Assembly: GCF_000002425.4 (NCBI RefSeq)
Contig: NC_037266.1
Coordinates: 7,257,180 to 7,321,179, forward strand
Direction of reading: 5' to 3'
Length of the DNA: 64,000 nt
DNA from: Physcomitrium patens
Taxonomy: Eukaryota; Streptophyta; Bryopsida; Funariales; Funariaceae
The translations under genes were made by a program, and so were the position numbers. Shown one piece after another: positions 1-13,232 of the stretch; position 1 is the first letter of the stretch; every line of letters begins with the position of its first letter. A model generated the notes under the pieces. It searched no databases. It saw only the letters and a list, made by a program, of their open reading frames with translations, and was not told where the DNA came from.

Positions 1-1366
1 TGTTGGGAGGGCAACAGAATATGACAACGTGTGGTCCAACTGACATTGCCACATGGGCTTATGGCGACAAGATCGACCTATGCATTCTGCCTTGGTCGCT
101 GGAAGCCCACTTACCAAATCCTTGATTTTCTTACAACCCAGTGATGCACGTGACAAACGAGCACTGCTGCTGATACCATTACGAGTCTAACAACAGTATT
201 CCCGGTTACGCGTTAAAGAGGATCGGCCCAGAACCTCCCCTCGTTTCCATAGGTGAATGGTCCTTTGCCATTTTGTTTCGGCTTTTTACGGTGTTAATAC
301 TTGAAATAGACTTTCTTTATTTTGCACTGCGTTCCTTTTGTTGACGTGTTAAATTTACAAAGGTGCTTTGGGATTCCTCTCGGTTGATTTATAAGCAAGG
401 TGGATTCCTCCCAGACATCGGCACTGGAATACACCGGACCTCTATATAGGCAACCGTACAGCAAGGTTGACATTCTAATTCGGCAGAAGATGCCATTCTT
501 CGGTCCGCTCACAGGATTAAGTGCGCTCTTTCAGCTGAGAATTCTAGTACTGTAATGGCCACGAGCTGGCCAGCATGACAGAAGACACGCCGAGTTCGCA
601 AACACAAGAAGTTGTGCGTCATAAAGTCTCGTCGGGTAACGAAGCGACATCCTTTTCCTGTAGCAATTCCTTTTCATGGATGGACACGACCTTCTCATGG
701 AGTTTTCTTTTCACCGTAGAAACGTCAACGTTGAAAGGCTTGCTCCATCGTTAGTAGAACTTTGGCCGGAACTGCCCATCTGTAGTGGACTAGGAGGAGA
801 AAATGCATTTCAGTTTTATTTCGTGAGCAAGGAAAGTGTTATTCACGTGAGGTTTCTCAGCGTTTCTCTCATTCTCAGTCTTGTCCTCATGCAAATGTCA
901 TGTTACTTGCTACAAGGTCTGCTGAACAATTCCTCATCAATAGTGGTCATATATGACATCATGTAGGATTAGTATTTGTGTTTTTATTTTTCCAGCAATT
1001 CCTCTGCAAGGTCTGCACTGACCATCTCTGACTCTGTCGGCGATTTTTCTGCCCGTCAATAGACTGTATAGGTGTGTCACTCTTCTTCAGTTATCGGTGC
1101 TCTTGATATTCATCTGAGAAAGGGAATTTATGCCATCGTACTTAAGTAATTTGCTAGTACGGGTGCCTTCCTTCTGGACCTTCATGTTTTCGTCCAACTT
1201 ATTTCTCAATAAGCATATCGAACATGTAGAGTTCCTTGATATTCGAATGTAATGTCAGTTGTTACTAGCTGAAGTCTACAATGTGTCATCTAGGTGGACC
1301 TCCAAACTAAAACCAAGCGAGCGCGTGCGAATCGGATATCTCATAGGGCATAGTGTGTGCTCACAG
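1..1366. other. Upstream region of the kinase gene; no gene recognised
   Basis: No known gene is evident in this stretch. It should hold the promoter, the 5' leader and at least one unidentified 5' exon of the USP-kinase gene, because the recognisable USP domain starts mid-domain at about 1367. A weak candidate for the missing first strand-helix-strand unit is the + strand frame at about 876-960. It reads a hydrophobic strand, a short helix with LLQGLL and then SIVVIY, which resembles the start of USP domains. The splice phase from there to 1367 could not be made to fit convincingly, so no exon is called. Confidence 0.4.
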
Positions 1367-4300
1367 TGACTTCACTCACGATGCACGAGAAACAATTTCG
1401 GCTACTTGCTGCAAACCTTGAAGGAGTTGTTAAGATCTATGAGGAGCTCTGCAATTTTCTACAGGTTGGCCTCTACTACCTTCTGTGGCGCGTCTTACAC
1501 CGATTTTAATCGCACTTCATTTATTTTTCGTACTCGAAGTTGTTCAGCTTGTCTTTGTCTGATTACTATTTCATTCGGTTGCAATACAAAAAGCTGTTTC
1601 TGAACCTGTTTCATCATCGTGGACCCGCACTGTTGATCTTTCTTTCACAGCAGAATCTGCATCATTTTCCTTAGCGTATGATTATCTCCGAACCATAGAT
1701 ACATTTGGAGGTTTGGACCCTTTGGAGAGCTCAAGTGAAAAAGATTCTTGCAAAGGAGCCAAGAGACTCACACCCTCATTTTGAGCTTAATAAATCACTT
1801 GGCTGTTTGGTATCCCTTCTAGTCCCTATGCTTCATACATGCTCACGATTGTCACAGAAAGCAGGCAATGGCTCCTGTAACGTGCAGTTCAAATTCTCTT
1901 CATCGCTCGGTGGTTCTATTATGTACCTGTTTAATTGCTCCGAACCCAGTTTACTGGATACTTGCGTGATGATTTGTTCTTGGATTTGCATTCAATTCTG
2001 CATGGAAAACAATTCGCTTGTCAGATACTGTTCAAGACTGCTACCCTTCACATGCACAGTTATCGTCCTAGAGCACTGTCAGAATTATTCTCCACGAAAA
2101 AAGGGAGGTCTCCGTGCAGACCCGACAAGTAAATACTCTTCTCACATCTCATCAATTCAGAGTAGAAGATATATACCAATACAAGAGTCGTGACGTTTTC
2201 TTCTCGACACAATCAATTCTTTTGGTCGCTCGAGTGGAAATTCAGCAGTTGCGTATATATTGGCCTTTGCGTGCTGCAGGTACAAAGATGATAAAGAAGT
2301 TGCGGAGGAGCTTCAGGAGTTTCGGAAGGACCAAGAAGACGTCCCTTGATGAATGTGGTGGTGATCTTGATGACCGGCCGAGACCTAGTGATGTTGCATT
2401 AAGCTTCGTCTGCAAGGCGATACGTCGTGATGAACAAGATTATGAACAAATATACCACAGCGCTGAACTCGAGACATGCTATCTCTCTGATACGTCTTTG
2501 TCTCAGGAATTTGGACGTAATCCGAGAAAGCTTATGGATTTTCCAGCCAAAACAGAATGCTCTTCTGAATTCACCTTTCAAGACCAGAATGATACACATC
2601 CAAGTACACCATCTAATCCCGAGTCTGGTCACACTTCTGATTTCAGCTTTTCTTTCAGTGATTTGGAGACTCCAAGAATCTTAGAGGCAGCAGTAGATTC
2701 AGAAGTTGTTACACCAGGATGGCCCCTCATGTACAACTCAATAGGTTTCGGTGAAGAAAATTCTTTGATGGCACCGCCAGTCCGCCCTTGTCCAGGCAAA
2801 CTACCATCAGGTCTGGATTCATCAAAATGTATTCCTCCAGAGGAGGAGTCTCCTCCAAGTCCACGGCAAAGTCTTCCCTCAGAAAAGTCTACTCCAATCT
2901 TACTACAAAAATGTGTATCAGGCAAGGTGAAGCCACCTCGAAGTCCTCTCCATCGGATACTCTCAGACAAGACAAGAAGTGTTTTTAATCGAATAGATCG
3001 TCGTGCGTCAAGCGTGGATTGGACTTTACACTTACCAAATCGAAATAAGGAGCTCTCAAAGTCACCAACGTTGGTAATGACTGAAGAGATCTACGCGAAA
3101 ATATTGCAAGAGATTGCGAGAGATGCTTTTGTTTGTGTACCAATCTCTCTCAACGCTAAGGAATTTAGTGTGCCCGATATAATTGGGAGAAATACGTCTC
3201 TAGCTCAGAGGATGAAAGTCTTGTGCTTAGATAGGAAGTGTTCATCATTTTCACGTGAGGAGATTGAAGCTGGGACATGCAATTTTTCTGCAAGTAAGTT
3301 TTCTTCAGACACTCCTTTTACTTTTAACCTACATGGATGAGGACTAGTGGAGAATGCAATCTAGTTATCAAAGTACCTATCTGTAATTGAAAGGGTTTAC
3401 CCTCTGCAGGTAATATGGTGGGTCGTGGGGGCGGAAGTGAGGTATACAAATGGAAGATGCCTGATGGAAAAGTGGCGGCGGTGAAACGCTTGAACCGTGG
3501 TCCAAAATCAGAAGAAGAGCTTCTGAACGATGTCGACATCAATACGTCTCTCTCTGCACATCCCCACATTGTGCGACTGCTTGGTTATTGCGTTGATTCA
3601 TCACATTTGATTCTTGTATACGAATATCTTTCAGAAGGAAGTGTTGAAAGTCGTCTTCACGGTAAGCGGTCTACTCGTCGATTCTTTCGTGGTTTTGTAA
3701 TCATCACTTAAGCGAATTCTGGCATGTAATTGAAACCCAGTGAAAGGTCGTCAGTCAAAGATGGTGAGTCCATGACACTCTCTTTACGTAAATTGATGGT
3801 CGGCAGTCAATTCCACTTAGAATTTCACCTCCCTGCCACAATCTTGCTGACGGACTTACAGATGCTATTCGCAATATTGACCAAACTTTGTGGCTCTGTA
3901 GCTAGAACGAATGCGCCCACTTTACCGTGGCTTGTGCGGTTCAAAGTAGCAGTAGGCATAGCCAAAGCATTGGATTGCCTTCATAATGGCACCTCCCGTC
4001 CTGTAATTCACAGAGACGTGAAGACTGCTAACATTCTTCTCACTGCCGACTTTGAACCTCAGGTTTTCTCTTAGGCTAAACTTCCTGCTTAATTGTTTCA
4101 AGTTTGGTTGCATGTGGTCTTGCTCTGTTGTCAGACGACAACTTCACTAAAAACGTGGTCCTACAGAACAGTATCTTTAACGGGCAACTTCAGGGATAGT
4201 TTGGCATTGGAAATTTGTTATATTCTTGAATCTGAAGTTTTTGTTCCCTCTCCTCACCATTCACTGAAAGACATTTTATCTTGCACAGTTGTCGGATTTC

Positions 4301-5353
4301 GGGCTCGCCAAGTGGGCTCCCAAAAAGGCTTCACATATTCTGTGCGACGACGTTCTTGGGACATTTGGGTACTTTCAACAAACCTTCATTTCACTTGAAC
4401 CTTTTGTAGTTCAGTCTCCATCGATGTGCGCAATTTTCTGGATTCTTAACGAGTTTTTGGTTGCAGATATCTTGCACCTGAGTACTTCATGTATGGAAGA
4501 GTGAACAACAAGACTGATGTCTATGCCTTGGGCGTTGTACTGCTGGAGCTTATCACTGGCCGAATGCCAATCGATAATACCAGCCCTAAAGGCCAAGAAA
4601 ATCTTGTCAACTGGGTGAGGAGCCATTTTTCCATATGTTCTTCAGTCAGAATTTATGATTGAATCGTACATGTTGAAAAACTCTCAAAGTAACCATACTT
4701 CTTTGTTTAGGTAAGGCCTTTGTTGCACGAGAACAACCATGACAAAATTGTAGATCCGAGGCTGGAGGGTGTTTATGACGTGGAGCAGATGAACAGAATG
4801 ATACTTGCTGCGTCTCTTTGTGTACAGCTATCTCCTCAGCGCAGACCACAAATGAGTCAGGTATGTCTCTCATTCACTATCTATACCAAGCCACTGCTAA
4901 AACCCATTGATAATCGTACATCTGCTTCATTGGGTGCAGATAAACTACTGAAATGAAGGATGCTGTTCAGAATGTTAGCTAGTGAATGGACATCACAATC
5001 TTCGAGTCGTCTCCTCAGTCTGATACTGCATAATGTATTGCTCGCAGGTGTTGCAAATACTCTGCAGTAGCTATGGTAGGCTTCAAAACATGCACTTAAG
5101 GCCTGATGAGAGGGAGGACAGCTTGCTCATGGAACTTGAGGAAGAGCTCGAGGAAGGTGATTTCAACATTGTAGAATCTTCCACTTTCGATGAATGCACC
5201 ACTGATATTCAGACCCATCTGGCCCTCGCTATGCTGGGAGTGGAGGACGAGTTAGTCTTACACAGTGGAGTGAACCAAAGCGGGGTTGCTCTACCACATT
5301 CCAGTGATTACCTCGATGGCCGATTCATCCCTTCGTCCAGACTCATCACATGA
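1367..5353 (+). CDS. USP-domain receptor-like cytoplasmic kinase, RLCK class VI type, 5' end incomplete
   Basis: Predicted exons are 1367-1464, 1699-2161, 2280-3293, 3410-3661, 3902-4062, 4289-4368, 4467-4614, 4711-4860 and 5048-5353. All phases are compatible and every intron has GT..AG ends. They give about 889 residues plus a missing N-terminus. The first two exons encode the second half of a USP domain ([11 protein letters not shown], then VKKILAKE, then [19 protein letters not shown]). A Ser/Pro-rich linker of about 340 residues follows, then a Ser/Thr kinase domain: glycine loop [12 protein letters not shown] lysine in VAAVKRL, catalytic [18 protein letters not shown] and the APE motif in [10 protein letters not shown]. 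All key catalytic residues are present, so activity is expected. The acidic C-terminal tail contains [10 protein letters not shown]. No transmembrane segment is seen. The combination USP, linker, kinase is the known plant RLCK VI layout, whose members are linked to Rho-GTPase signalling; that role here is inference. If the first exons are not used, Met at 2288 could start a shorter kinase. Confidence 0.85.
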
Positions 5354-6506
5354 AGAACACTAAGGAACTATTTTTTTTACATTGTTTTTAGTTTTATGAT
5401 AGTGCGCACACGAAAGTAACAAAATGGGTAGGGCAAACTATTCAGTGTAGAATGTTAAGGTGCGTGATCCTCTGGCCATATTGACTTTACTGTATCTACT
5501 TCCAGATGATCAGTTCGATTTCACCGCCTTTAGTTGTTGACACTGAGGTCTTAGAATGAACCGGAACCTTAGAAAAACTATTTAGAGTCTGGTCAACTTG
5601 ATGAAACTCTTGTATAAAAAGCCGAGGGGCACGGATTGATTGCCCTTTGTATAGAATTGAATCTCCAACATGAAGGGGAAACATTACGATCAACAAACGG
5701 AGAAATGCATCAAAAGAGAACAGTATGATTCCACTGTATGTTTCCATCTTTTCATTCCACAAATGACGACAGGTATACTAACTTGCAACCAGTTTCATAA
5801 TGTTGTGAAAAAGAATAACTCTTAAGTAATGTTTGAAATGATTAGAGCAGACAGTGCATTTTCAATTTTCTTTGAGCACAAATGAATGTGCACTGTAACT
5901 ATGGAAGTATTAAAAGATAAACAAAACAAATATGCTCACATTATTATGTACTTGAAGTCTGTCATGTTCTTTTGTATTAGATTCTATTTGTTATGTTTTC
6001 AAATTTGTAGTTTCTTATAATAGGTGTATTTTATTTTTTTATATTAAGATTATAAAATATGTATTCATCATTTTCTTTTCTTTGTTTCTATTCTTATGAC
6101 AGCAAGGTTTTTTTAGTCGTATTTATAAATTAATAAGTTGTCATTTTGTTCTGATTCAATTTGTTAAAAAAATTGATTTATCATTTTCAAAGTAGTCTAA
6201 TTGTTAGATAAGTATTAAAATTACTTCATCCAAAGTTCTTTGCAATTCTTTCCATATTTATAGAATTTAAAATTCTTTATAAGAGATGTGTTTCTTCAAA
6301 AATGATTAAAGTTCCAATTCGTTTTTGAATACAAACAATTTTTTTAGATTTTAAAAAAAGTCTTTATTATTTGAAAAGTTTTAGAAAATAATAAATATTT
6401 TAATAAATCAAGTTATTGACTATTAATTTTTGTAAAAAACTTAGTATTTTGTGTAATTGTTTATTTACTTATATTTATTTTTTAAAATTATCAATTAATA
6501 TTACAA
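5354..6506. other. 3' flank of the kinase gene and AT-rich intergenic DNA
   Basis: The first few hundred bases are of mixed composition and probably hold the 3' UTR of the kinase gene. From about 5830 the sequence becomes very AT-rich with many A and T runs. No ORF with recognisable similarity was found. It ends where retrotransposon A begins at about 6507. Confidence 0.5.
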
Positions 6507-8897
6507 TATGAAGTCCATATTCATTGTATGTTACAAAAACTTAGAGATGTAAGATTATATGCCAAGATGAAAAAGTGTATATTCTACACTACTTAAGTTG
6601 ACTTCGTAAGATACATCATTTCAAACAATGATCTAATAATGGATCCTAAAAAAATTCACACAATCATGGATTAGAAGATTCAAAAAACAATAAGAGATGT
6701 ACAATGCTTTTTGAAATTTGCCAATTACTATCAGATCTTCATCAAAAACTTTTCTTAAGTTGTAGTGCCACTTACATGCTTAACTTATAAAGACAAGCTT
6801 GAGTAGAGTAAAGAAGTAGAAGCATCATTTGAAGCTTTGAAGAAAGTTTTTATATCTACACCAATCTTGCATTGCGTTGACTTTTTTAAAACACTTTTTA
6901 TGGAAATAGATGCATTTGACTTTGCCTTGAGTGTAGTCTTGTCAAAAATAGGAGTATATGACAAACTTCATCCAATAGCTTTTCATTGAAGAAAAATTTC
7001 AACAACCGAGATTAATTATGAGATCCATGATAAGGAACTTCTTTCAATCATAAATTCTTTTTAAGAAAGGCATCATTATTTAGAAGGTGCTTCAAGTCCA
7101 ATCATTGTGTATATAGATTATAAGAACCTCAAATATTTCATGTCAATACCTGTTTTAAATTATCGCCAAGCTTGTTGGAACATGTCTTTGATAAGATTCG
7201 AGTTCAATATCACTTATTGGCTAAGAAAACAACAAAGTTTGTCTGATGTCTTTTTTAGATGTTCTTATCTTATACCAAAAGAAGGAGAAGCAGCTTTTGA
7301 TCAACAAAAGAAAATTTATTAAAGCTAGAACAATTTCATCTCCGAGCAATGAAATCAACATTGATTGTTGATTTGACTTTTTTCAAGTAGATCCAAGCAA
7401 GATTGTCCTCAGACCTTCTTATTCATGATATTAAAAATAATTATTCTAAGTCTCAAAATACTTCTAAGTTTGAATTTAAAGAGAACCTATTCTATTTCAA
7501 AAGATGCTTATATGTTCTAAAAAAAGAAACATAATTATGTGCTCTTAAAGCTCGTCATAATTTCCCTGTACTAAGGCATTTTGGATATAATAAGACTCTG
7601 GAGCTTATATCCAAATATTTTTAGTAGCCTCAAATATAGAAGATTGTTAGAAAATTTATTTAAACATGTGAAATTTGTTCAAGATCAAAAAATCCTCATT
7701 ATAGAACTTATGGACTCCTCTAACCATTACTTATATCAAAACAATCATGGTTTTCTGTCTCTATGGATTTTATCATGGATCTTTCAATTTCAAGTTCATA
7801 TGATTCCATATTTGTGATTGTAGATTGTTTCACTAAGATGGTGCATTTTGTATCATGTACAAAATCTATCATATATGAAAGAATAGCTAAATTCTTCATT
7901 GACAACATCTATGGCTGTCATGGATTACCAAGGTATATTATATTAGATAGAGGAAAATAATTTTTATCAAGATTTTAGATAACTCTTTTGAAGATATTGA
8001 AGGTGGATATAAAACTATCTTTGGCTTTTCATCCTCAAACTGATCGATAAATAGAACGAGTAAATCAAGTTTTAAAGCAATATTTGAGGTGTATCAACAA
8101 GACAATTGGACAATTATTTTGTCATTGATAAAGTTTGCTTATAATAATTTGATACATTCTTCTCCTCAAGAAACATCTTTCTTTTCCAATTACGATTATC
8201 ATCTATGATTTGACACTTTTGACTTTTCAAAAGTTGATAATCTTATAACAAAAGATGTGGCAAATTGATTGTCAAAGCTACATGTAACAATGAAAGGACA
8301 ATTCAAAAAAACTTAAGAACAACAAAAAGCCAAGGCAGATGTCTATCACAAGAAACAACCTCAATTCTATGTGAGAGATAAAATGTGGTTACTTCATCAT
8401 AATATCAAAACTATTCATCCTTGTGACAAGGTGGATTATCATATACTTAGACTATTTTCCATTTGTGAATAGATAAATCTACTTGCTTATGGATTACACC
8501 TACCAAAGTCTATGAAAATCCATCATGTATTCAATGTATCTTTACTTGAGCCATACAAGACAATGGATATATATAAAAAAAGACAAATGCTACCACCTCA
8601 TATAGAAGTAAATAATAATGAAGAATTTGAAGTATAAGAAGTCTTAGATTCAAGGCAATGCCAAAATAGGTTAAATTATCTAATACATTGGCTTGGATAT
8701 GACATTCATGAATGTACATATGAGCCATCCAAGAATCTAACAAATGCATCAGCTAAAATTAAAGCTTTTCATCAATGACATCCATCAAAACTAAGATGAA
8801 GAGTCAAGAAATTCTTTGCTATAAAGCAAAGCAAGTCCAATGGAGATTTCATTCTATCTTGTATCATTATTTCTTTATTTTTTTTGGTGCTTATGAG

Positions 8898-9320
8898 ATG
8901 GAGAACCAACAACCAGCAGATTCAACTCAAGAGCTATCATTTGCCGAGCTATCAAACAAGTCATTGCGAATATTATAACCTTTAAGATGATAAAATCAAG
9001 ATGAAGATCTTCAAGAATGACATATTTTTCCTTGAATAGATGGTAAGATATAATGCATTTGGTACCATGACCTTGGAAGGGACTCCCGATGTTTAGTGAT
9101 ACTTTTGGAATTAAGAACCACTCTTGATGGTATTATTAATATTTTGTTTGAAGGAAGTTATGAAGGCCTCAATAATAATCAAATATCATGGAAGTCTTCT
9201 TATCCTGGTATAGAATATTATTAATGGTTGAAGGGACCTATCAACTATCTTTGAAGGGAACAAAGATTAGAGTATGTGGCAAATACAGTTTGATGCATCT
9301 TGGACTTTATCAACATGTAA
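8898..9320 (+). pseudogene. Element A accessory ORF remnant (chromovirus tail ORF)
   Basis: This opens with an ATG and the MENQQPADSTQE stretch and is homologous along its length to the uninterrupted 140-codon ORF of element D (22642-23064). It contains in-frame stops, including one about 30 codons in. The conserved segments LFEGSYEGL and LEYVANT are still readable near the end. It begins about 100 bases after the chromodomain stop and ends about 40 bases before the LTR. Function is unknown. Confidence 0.75.
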
Positions 9321-9361
9321 TTACTGCTCTTCATGGAACTCATCCCTAGAAGGAGGAATAA

Positions 9362-9715
9362 TATCACAGATATATATATTTACCTTGATAATTATCTAAA
9401 TAATAAGAATAGATAGAAGTAAATCAAAGTAGATAAATATGATAATATCTTGTAAAAAGCTTCCTAGAAGCTTTATAGATACTGCTTTGCCTTTATATAT
9501 GTCTATAGGTGATTGATAGGTTGAAAACTTGGCCAATAAAGAGGCTATGTGTCGACATGTTGACTACTTGTAGTAAAAGTTGGACATATGGCGTACACCT
9601 AGAAAACTTGTCTTGCATATTAGACATGTGTCTTCGAAGTTGGATGCATATTAGAGGTCTTATAGCATGTCACCACATAATTCTTAGTTAAGTAGTATAT
9701 ATAGAGACAAGAGTG
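9362..9715 (+). repeat. Element A 3' LTR, truncated
   Basis: This is homologous to the first two thirds of the D/E LTR. The start is tatcacag, where the D/E family has tgtcac. It includes the long, undeleted version of the segment that is 12 bp shorter in the 5' LTRs of D and E. It runs through the TATA box (tagtatatatagagacaag) and into the first arm of the promoter hairpin, then breaks off at the junction with element B. Confidence 0.8.
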
Positions 9716-12700
9716 AGGCCTTATATACAAATGGTGGTGGTGGTGGTGGCTGATGTCGATTCAAAAAGTACTTTGGCTCGGTATGAAATTTTTTCAGTTG
9801 TAAAATATAGAAGACTAGATGGAACCAAATATGTGGTGAAAGCTTGAGATAGTATGCAACATCAAAAATCACTGCACAAATATGAAAAGGTCCAAGCTAT
9901 CGAGGTACTAGTTTATAGATTTAGATTGATATTCTAAGTTACAAATTAGTATTGGAAAATAATACCTAATCACTCTCTTGAAAGGTCTTGTATTATCGAT
10001 GGTTATCTGCATACTGCTTTTGTCAATTTTGTGTGATAAGGAGGTAGTACCATGCTTCTTATAAGGCTATTCTAAGTCATTGTATAGACTCTTCCATTTT
10101 CAAATTGTTGGTATTGATAGAACAATTGAGAATTACTAGTATAATAAGATGTTAATCAGTGTTAAAGAAAAATGATAAATGATCGATACTTACTTGAATA
10201 CTATTATTATAAATAAAATCCAAGGGCATCAAATATTCATCTTAGTCATTATAATGAACTACGATAAATGCCCGCAACATATCTTCCAAAGTCTGAATTG
10301 CTTGCTATATTTGTCCATCTGTTTAGGAATGAAAGGCTATATATATAGCAAGTTGTGTACTTAGTAGCTTGAACAAGGTTTGTTAAAATCTTCCTATGAA
10401 GCTTAGATCTCAATTTGAAATAATGACACAAGGTAATCCATGGTGATAAAAGATAACATCAAAGAAGATACGTACAAGTGTTAAGGCATCAATATCCAAG
10501 TGCACCATGGTTAAGTGAAGTTGCTTCAAGAATCAATCTACAAAGACGACAACCATGGTATAATTATGAGGTATTTGTGATAAAAATGTAATGAGATCTA
10601 TAGTCACATATTGTTAATGTGTCATAGATAATAGAATTGGCTATAATAATTCAGAAGACATTGTGTTATGTGTTTTATTACATTGACATGTTTTATAGGA
10701 ACACACAAAAGTTTGAATATTACAATTCAAACTTGCCTAAAATCATATCTTTGAGATCTATTTTAGAATCTTTTCTTGCCTTAGATGTCCAAATATTGAG
10801 ATGTCATGTCTTTCTTGAAGTATGGGTGTCTAGAATATAGCATTATCATGTACATAAATCCACTTCTTGAAATAAAGCAAGCCATCACTAAAATTATAAT
10901 CTTCATACTATATATCACCTATCTTCAATGGCACTACTAATAGTAGCAACTTTCACCTTATCTTCTAATTTGGCCTTCAAATCTAGTCTTTGTAATAAAC
11001 TATCTAGTATAGTATAATTTTGCTTTTTCTTGTACTCAAATTGAATATCAAAAAGCTACAATTATTCTTCTCAATAAGGATGTTGTGATTTCATATTTTC
11101 TAAATACAAATCATGTAGTAAGGATTGATGGTCAATCCAAATAACTACTGGCTTCTCCAACAAATAGTGTCTCCACATCTTTATGGTGTGTATAATTACT
11201 AATTGCTCTTGATCATATATAGAATAATTGTGCTTTATCCTTCTATGCTTGCATGATTCATATGTATTAAGTTGAAGGTCTCTACCAAAGTCATATTGAA
11301 TAGCCTCTCTAATAACAAAGTTGAAAGTGTCAATATCAGGCATATAAAGAAGGTTGAGATTATACGGTTGTAATATTAGAGTAGTAATGAGTGCCTCCTT
11401 CTACCTATGAAAGGTACTTTGTTGCTTCAACTTACATTCAAATGGAGTATTTTTCTCCAATGGGTTTGTCAATGAGGCAACAATGTATAGAAATTGCTAA
11501 ATAAAATGGCATTAATATCCAGCAAGGCTTAAAAATGAACAAACTTTATAGGCATCTTTAAAGGTTGGCTAATCCTTGACTGCTTTTATCATATCTTGCT
11601 CTATGTGCATGCCTTCAGAGGACACCACATACTCCAAAAAAGTGACTTCTAGCTTCCAAAGTTCACATTTTGATTGCTTACAATAGAAGCGACTATCTTA
11701 TAGTCGTTGTAGCACTTCTCATAGATGTTGTTTATGCTCCTTGGAAATTATACTACATATAAAAATATCATCAATGAAGACAACTATATACTTGTTCAAA
11801 AGATCCCAAAACAATCTATTCATGTAACTCATGAAAAGAGGGAGAGCATTGATGAAGCCAAAAGATAAAACTAGCCATTCCAAATGTCCATAGTACATCC
11901 AAAATACAGTCTTTTTTATATCTTCTTTTGCAATAAAATTCTACCAATAGCCACTCCAAAGATCCAATTTTCTAATTATAATTAATCCTTGAAGTTGATG
12001 AAGAAGATCATCCACACATAGAAATAGATATGCATTCTCAACTATGTACTCATTGAGGCCTTGATAGTCAATGCAAAGCCAAAGTCCACCATCTTTCTTG
12101 GATGCAAAGAATATAGGTACTCTCCATAATGATATACTCTCTTGAATGAGGTTCTTTTTCAAGAGTTCATCTAATATCTTTCATAGTTCTTCAAGTTGAT
12201 TTAATGCTAGGTGATAAATTGGCCGACTTGTTAGTAAAGCTCTAAGCAATAGTTCTATTTAAAAGGAGGCACCTATATGAAGAGGCATGCCATTAGGTAG
12301 GTCAATTGAGAAGACATCTTGATATTCTCATATGAATTGTTTTGCCAATTCTACTCCTTTGGTTGTCTTTGCTACCACTGATGCAAGATTTGGAACCACT
12401 ATATATACCAATTGCTTATGTTATATTTGCCTCTTTATAAAGATCATCTCTACGAGTAAGTCTTTAATTACAGATTGTTTTTTTCTTTATTTGATGTGGA
12501 GGTACAAAGAGTCGCGTTGCATCTATCCTCTTTGAAAGAAATCATCCTTGCTACGTAATCAACTTGCTTATTTACCACCTCTAGCTATAGCATACCAAAG
12601 ATAACATCATATCTTAGCTTTGTTTTCTTGAACTTCTCTCTTATGATATATGTGTCAGTCAACCTCAAGATTTCTTCTTCACATGTCTCACTCAATATGT

Positions 12701-13227
12701 TCTCTCAGTCATTTATAAGGCATATACTCCATCTTTTGATTGCTTTAGTTTTAATCTTAAGTCGATTGTCAATTTTAATCAAGATGCAATTTTCTATAGA
12801 GCCATAATCCACAAGTACTTGACATAGCTATCCTCTTAATAGTTCTATAGGATGCACCAACTGACTCTTTTTATAGTTGTTTGAGGCCATGCCATTTATC
12901 TTTGAAAGATAATAGCTATCTCTAGTATTCGCCATTGGTGCCTTTACTAAAGAGCCTTATTTTCCTACTTTGTCTCATTATCAACTTGATAAGTCTTGAG
13001 ACTATGAATTTTCCTTCTTTTATTGGTGCTTGAATTTTGATGTTTTAGACAACCTCTAGTCTAATGGCCTCGCTTCCAACAATAAAAATATAATCTTTTT
13101 TATACTAATATTTGTTATTTTTCTAGTGCCATTGATCCTCGAACTAGATGATAACTATCAACATACTACCAAAAAATAGTCTAACACTTGCTCTCATATC
13201 AATGAAATAAGATCAATCTATGTCAAG
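9716..13227 (-). mobile_element. Element B: decayed minus-strand Ty3/gypsy element, coding part
   Basis: On the minus strand, from right to left, it has: an LTR end cttgaca at about 13221-13227; a primer-site-like sequence at 13190-13201; a gag zinc knuckle with the CWKRGH core at about 13030-13090; RT at about 12180-11740 (SKKDGGLWLCIDYQGLNEYI); RNase H at about 11360-11030 (IDHQSLLHDL); an integrase core near 10300 with a damaged TDGQ motif; and an integrase C-terminal tail at 9733-9900 (VAYYLKLS, then QLKKFH, then a proline run). Most of gag is missing between the primer site and the zinc knuckle. No 3' LTR is seen on the left, where it abuts the broken LTR of element A. Stops and frameshifts are frequent. 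The 5' LTR was split by insertion of element C and appears to resume at 29631. Confidence 0.75.
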
Positions 13228-13232
13228 AGTTT

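Larger units (their letters stand above)
6507..9715 (+). mobile_element. Element A: 5'-truncated, decayed Ty3/gypsy chromovirus
   Basis: Similarity to elements D and E begins abruptly in the middle of reverse transcriptase at about 6507. It runs through the end of RT, RNase H (about 6890-7260), the integrase zinc and catalytic regions (about 7330-8200), a chromodomain-like end (about 8620-8795), the accessory ORF remnant (8898-9320) and part of the 3' LTR (9362-9715). The 5' LTR, gag, protease and most of RT are missing. Many stops and frameshifts interrupt it, so it is inactive. The LTR stops dead where the minus-strand element B begins. It belongs to the same family as D/E and F but is more diverged, hence older. 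Confidence 0.85.
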
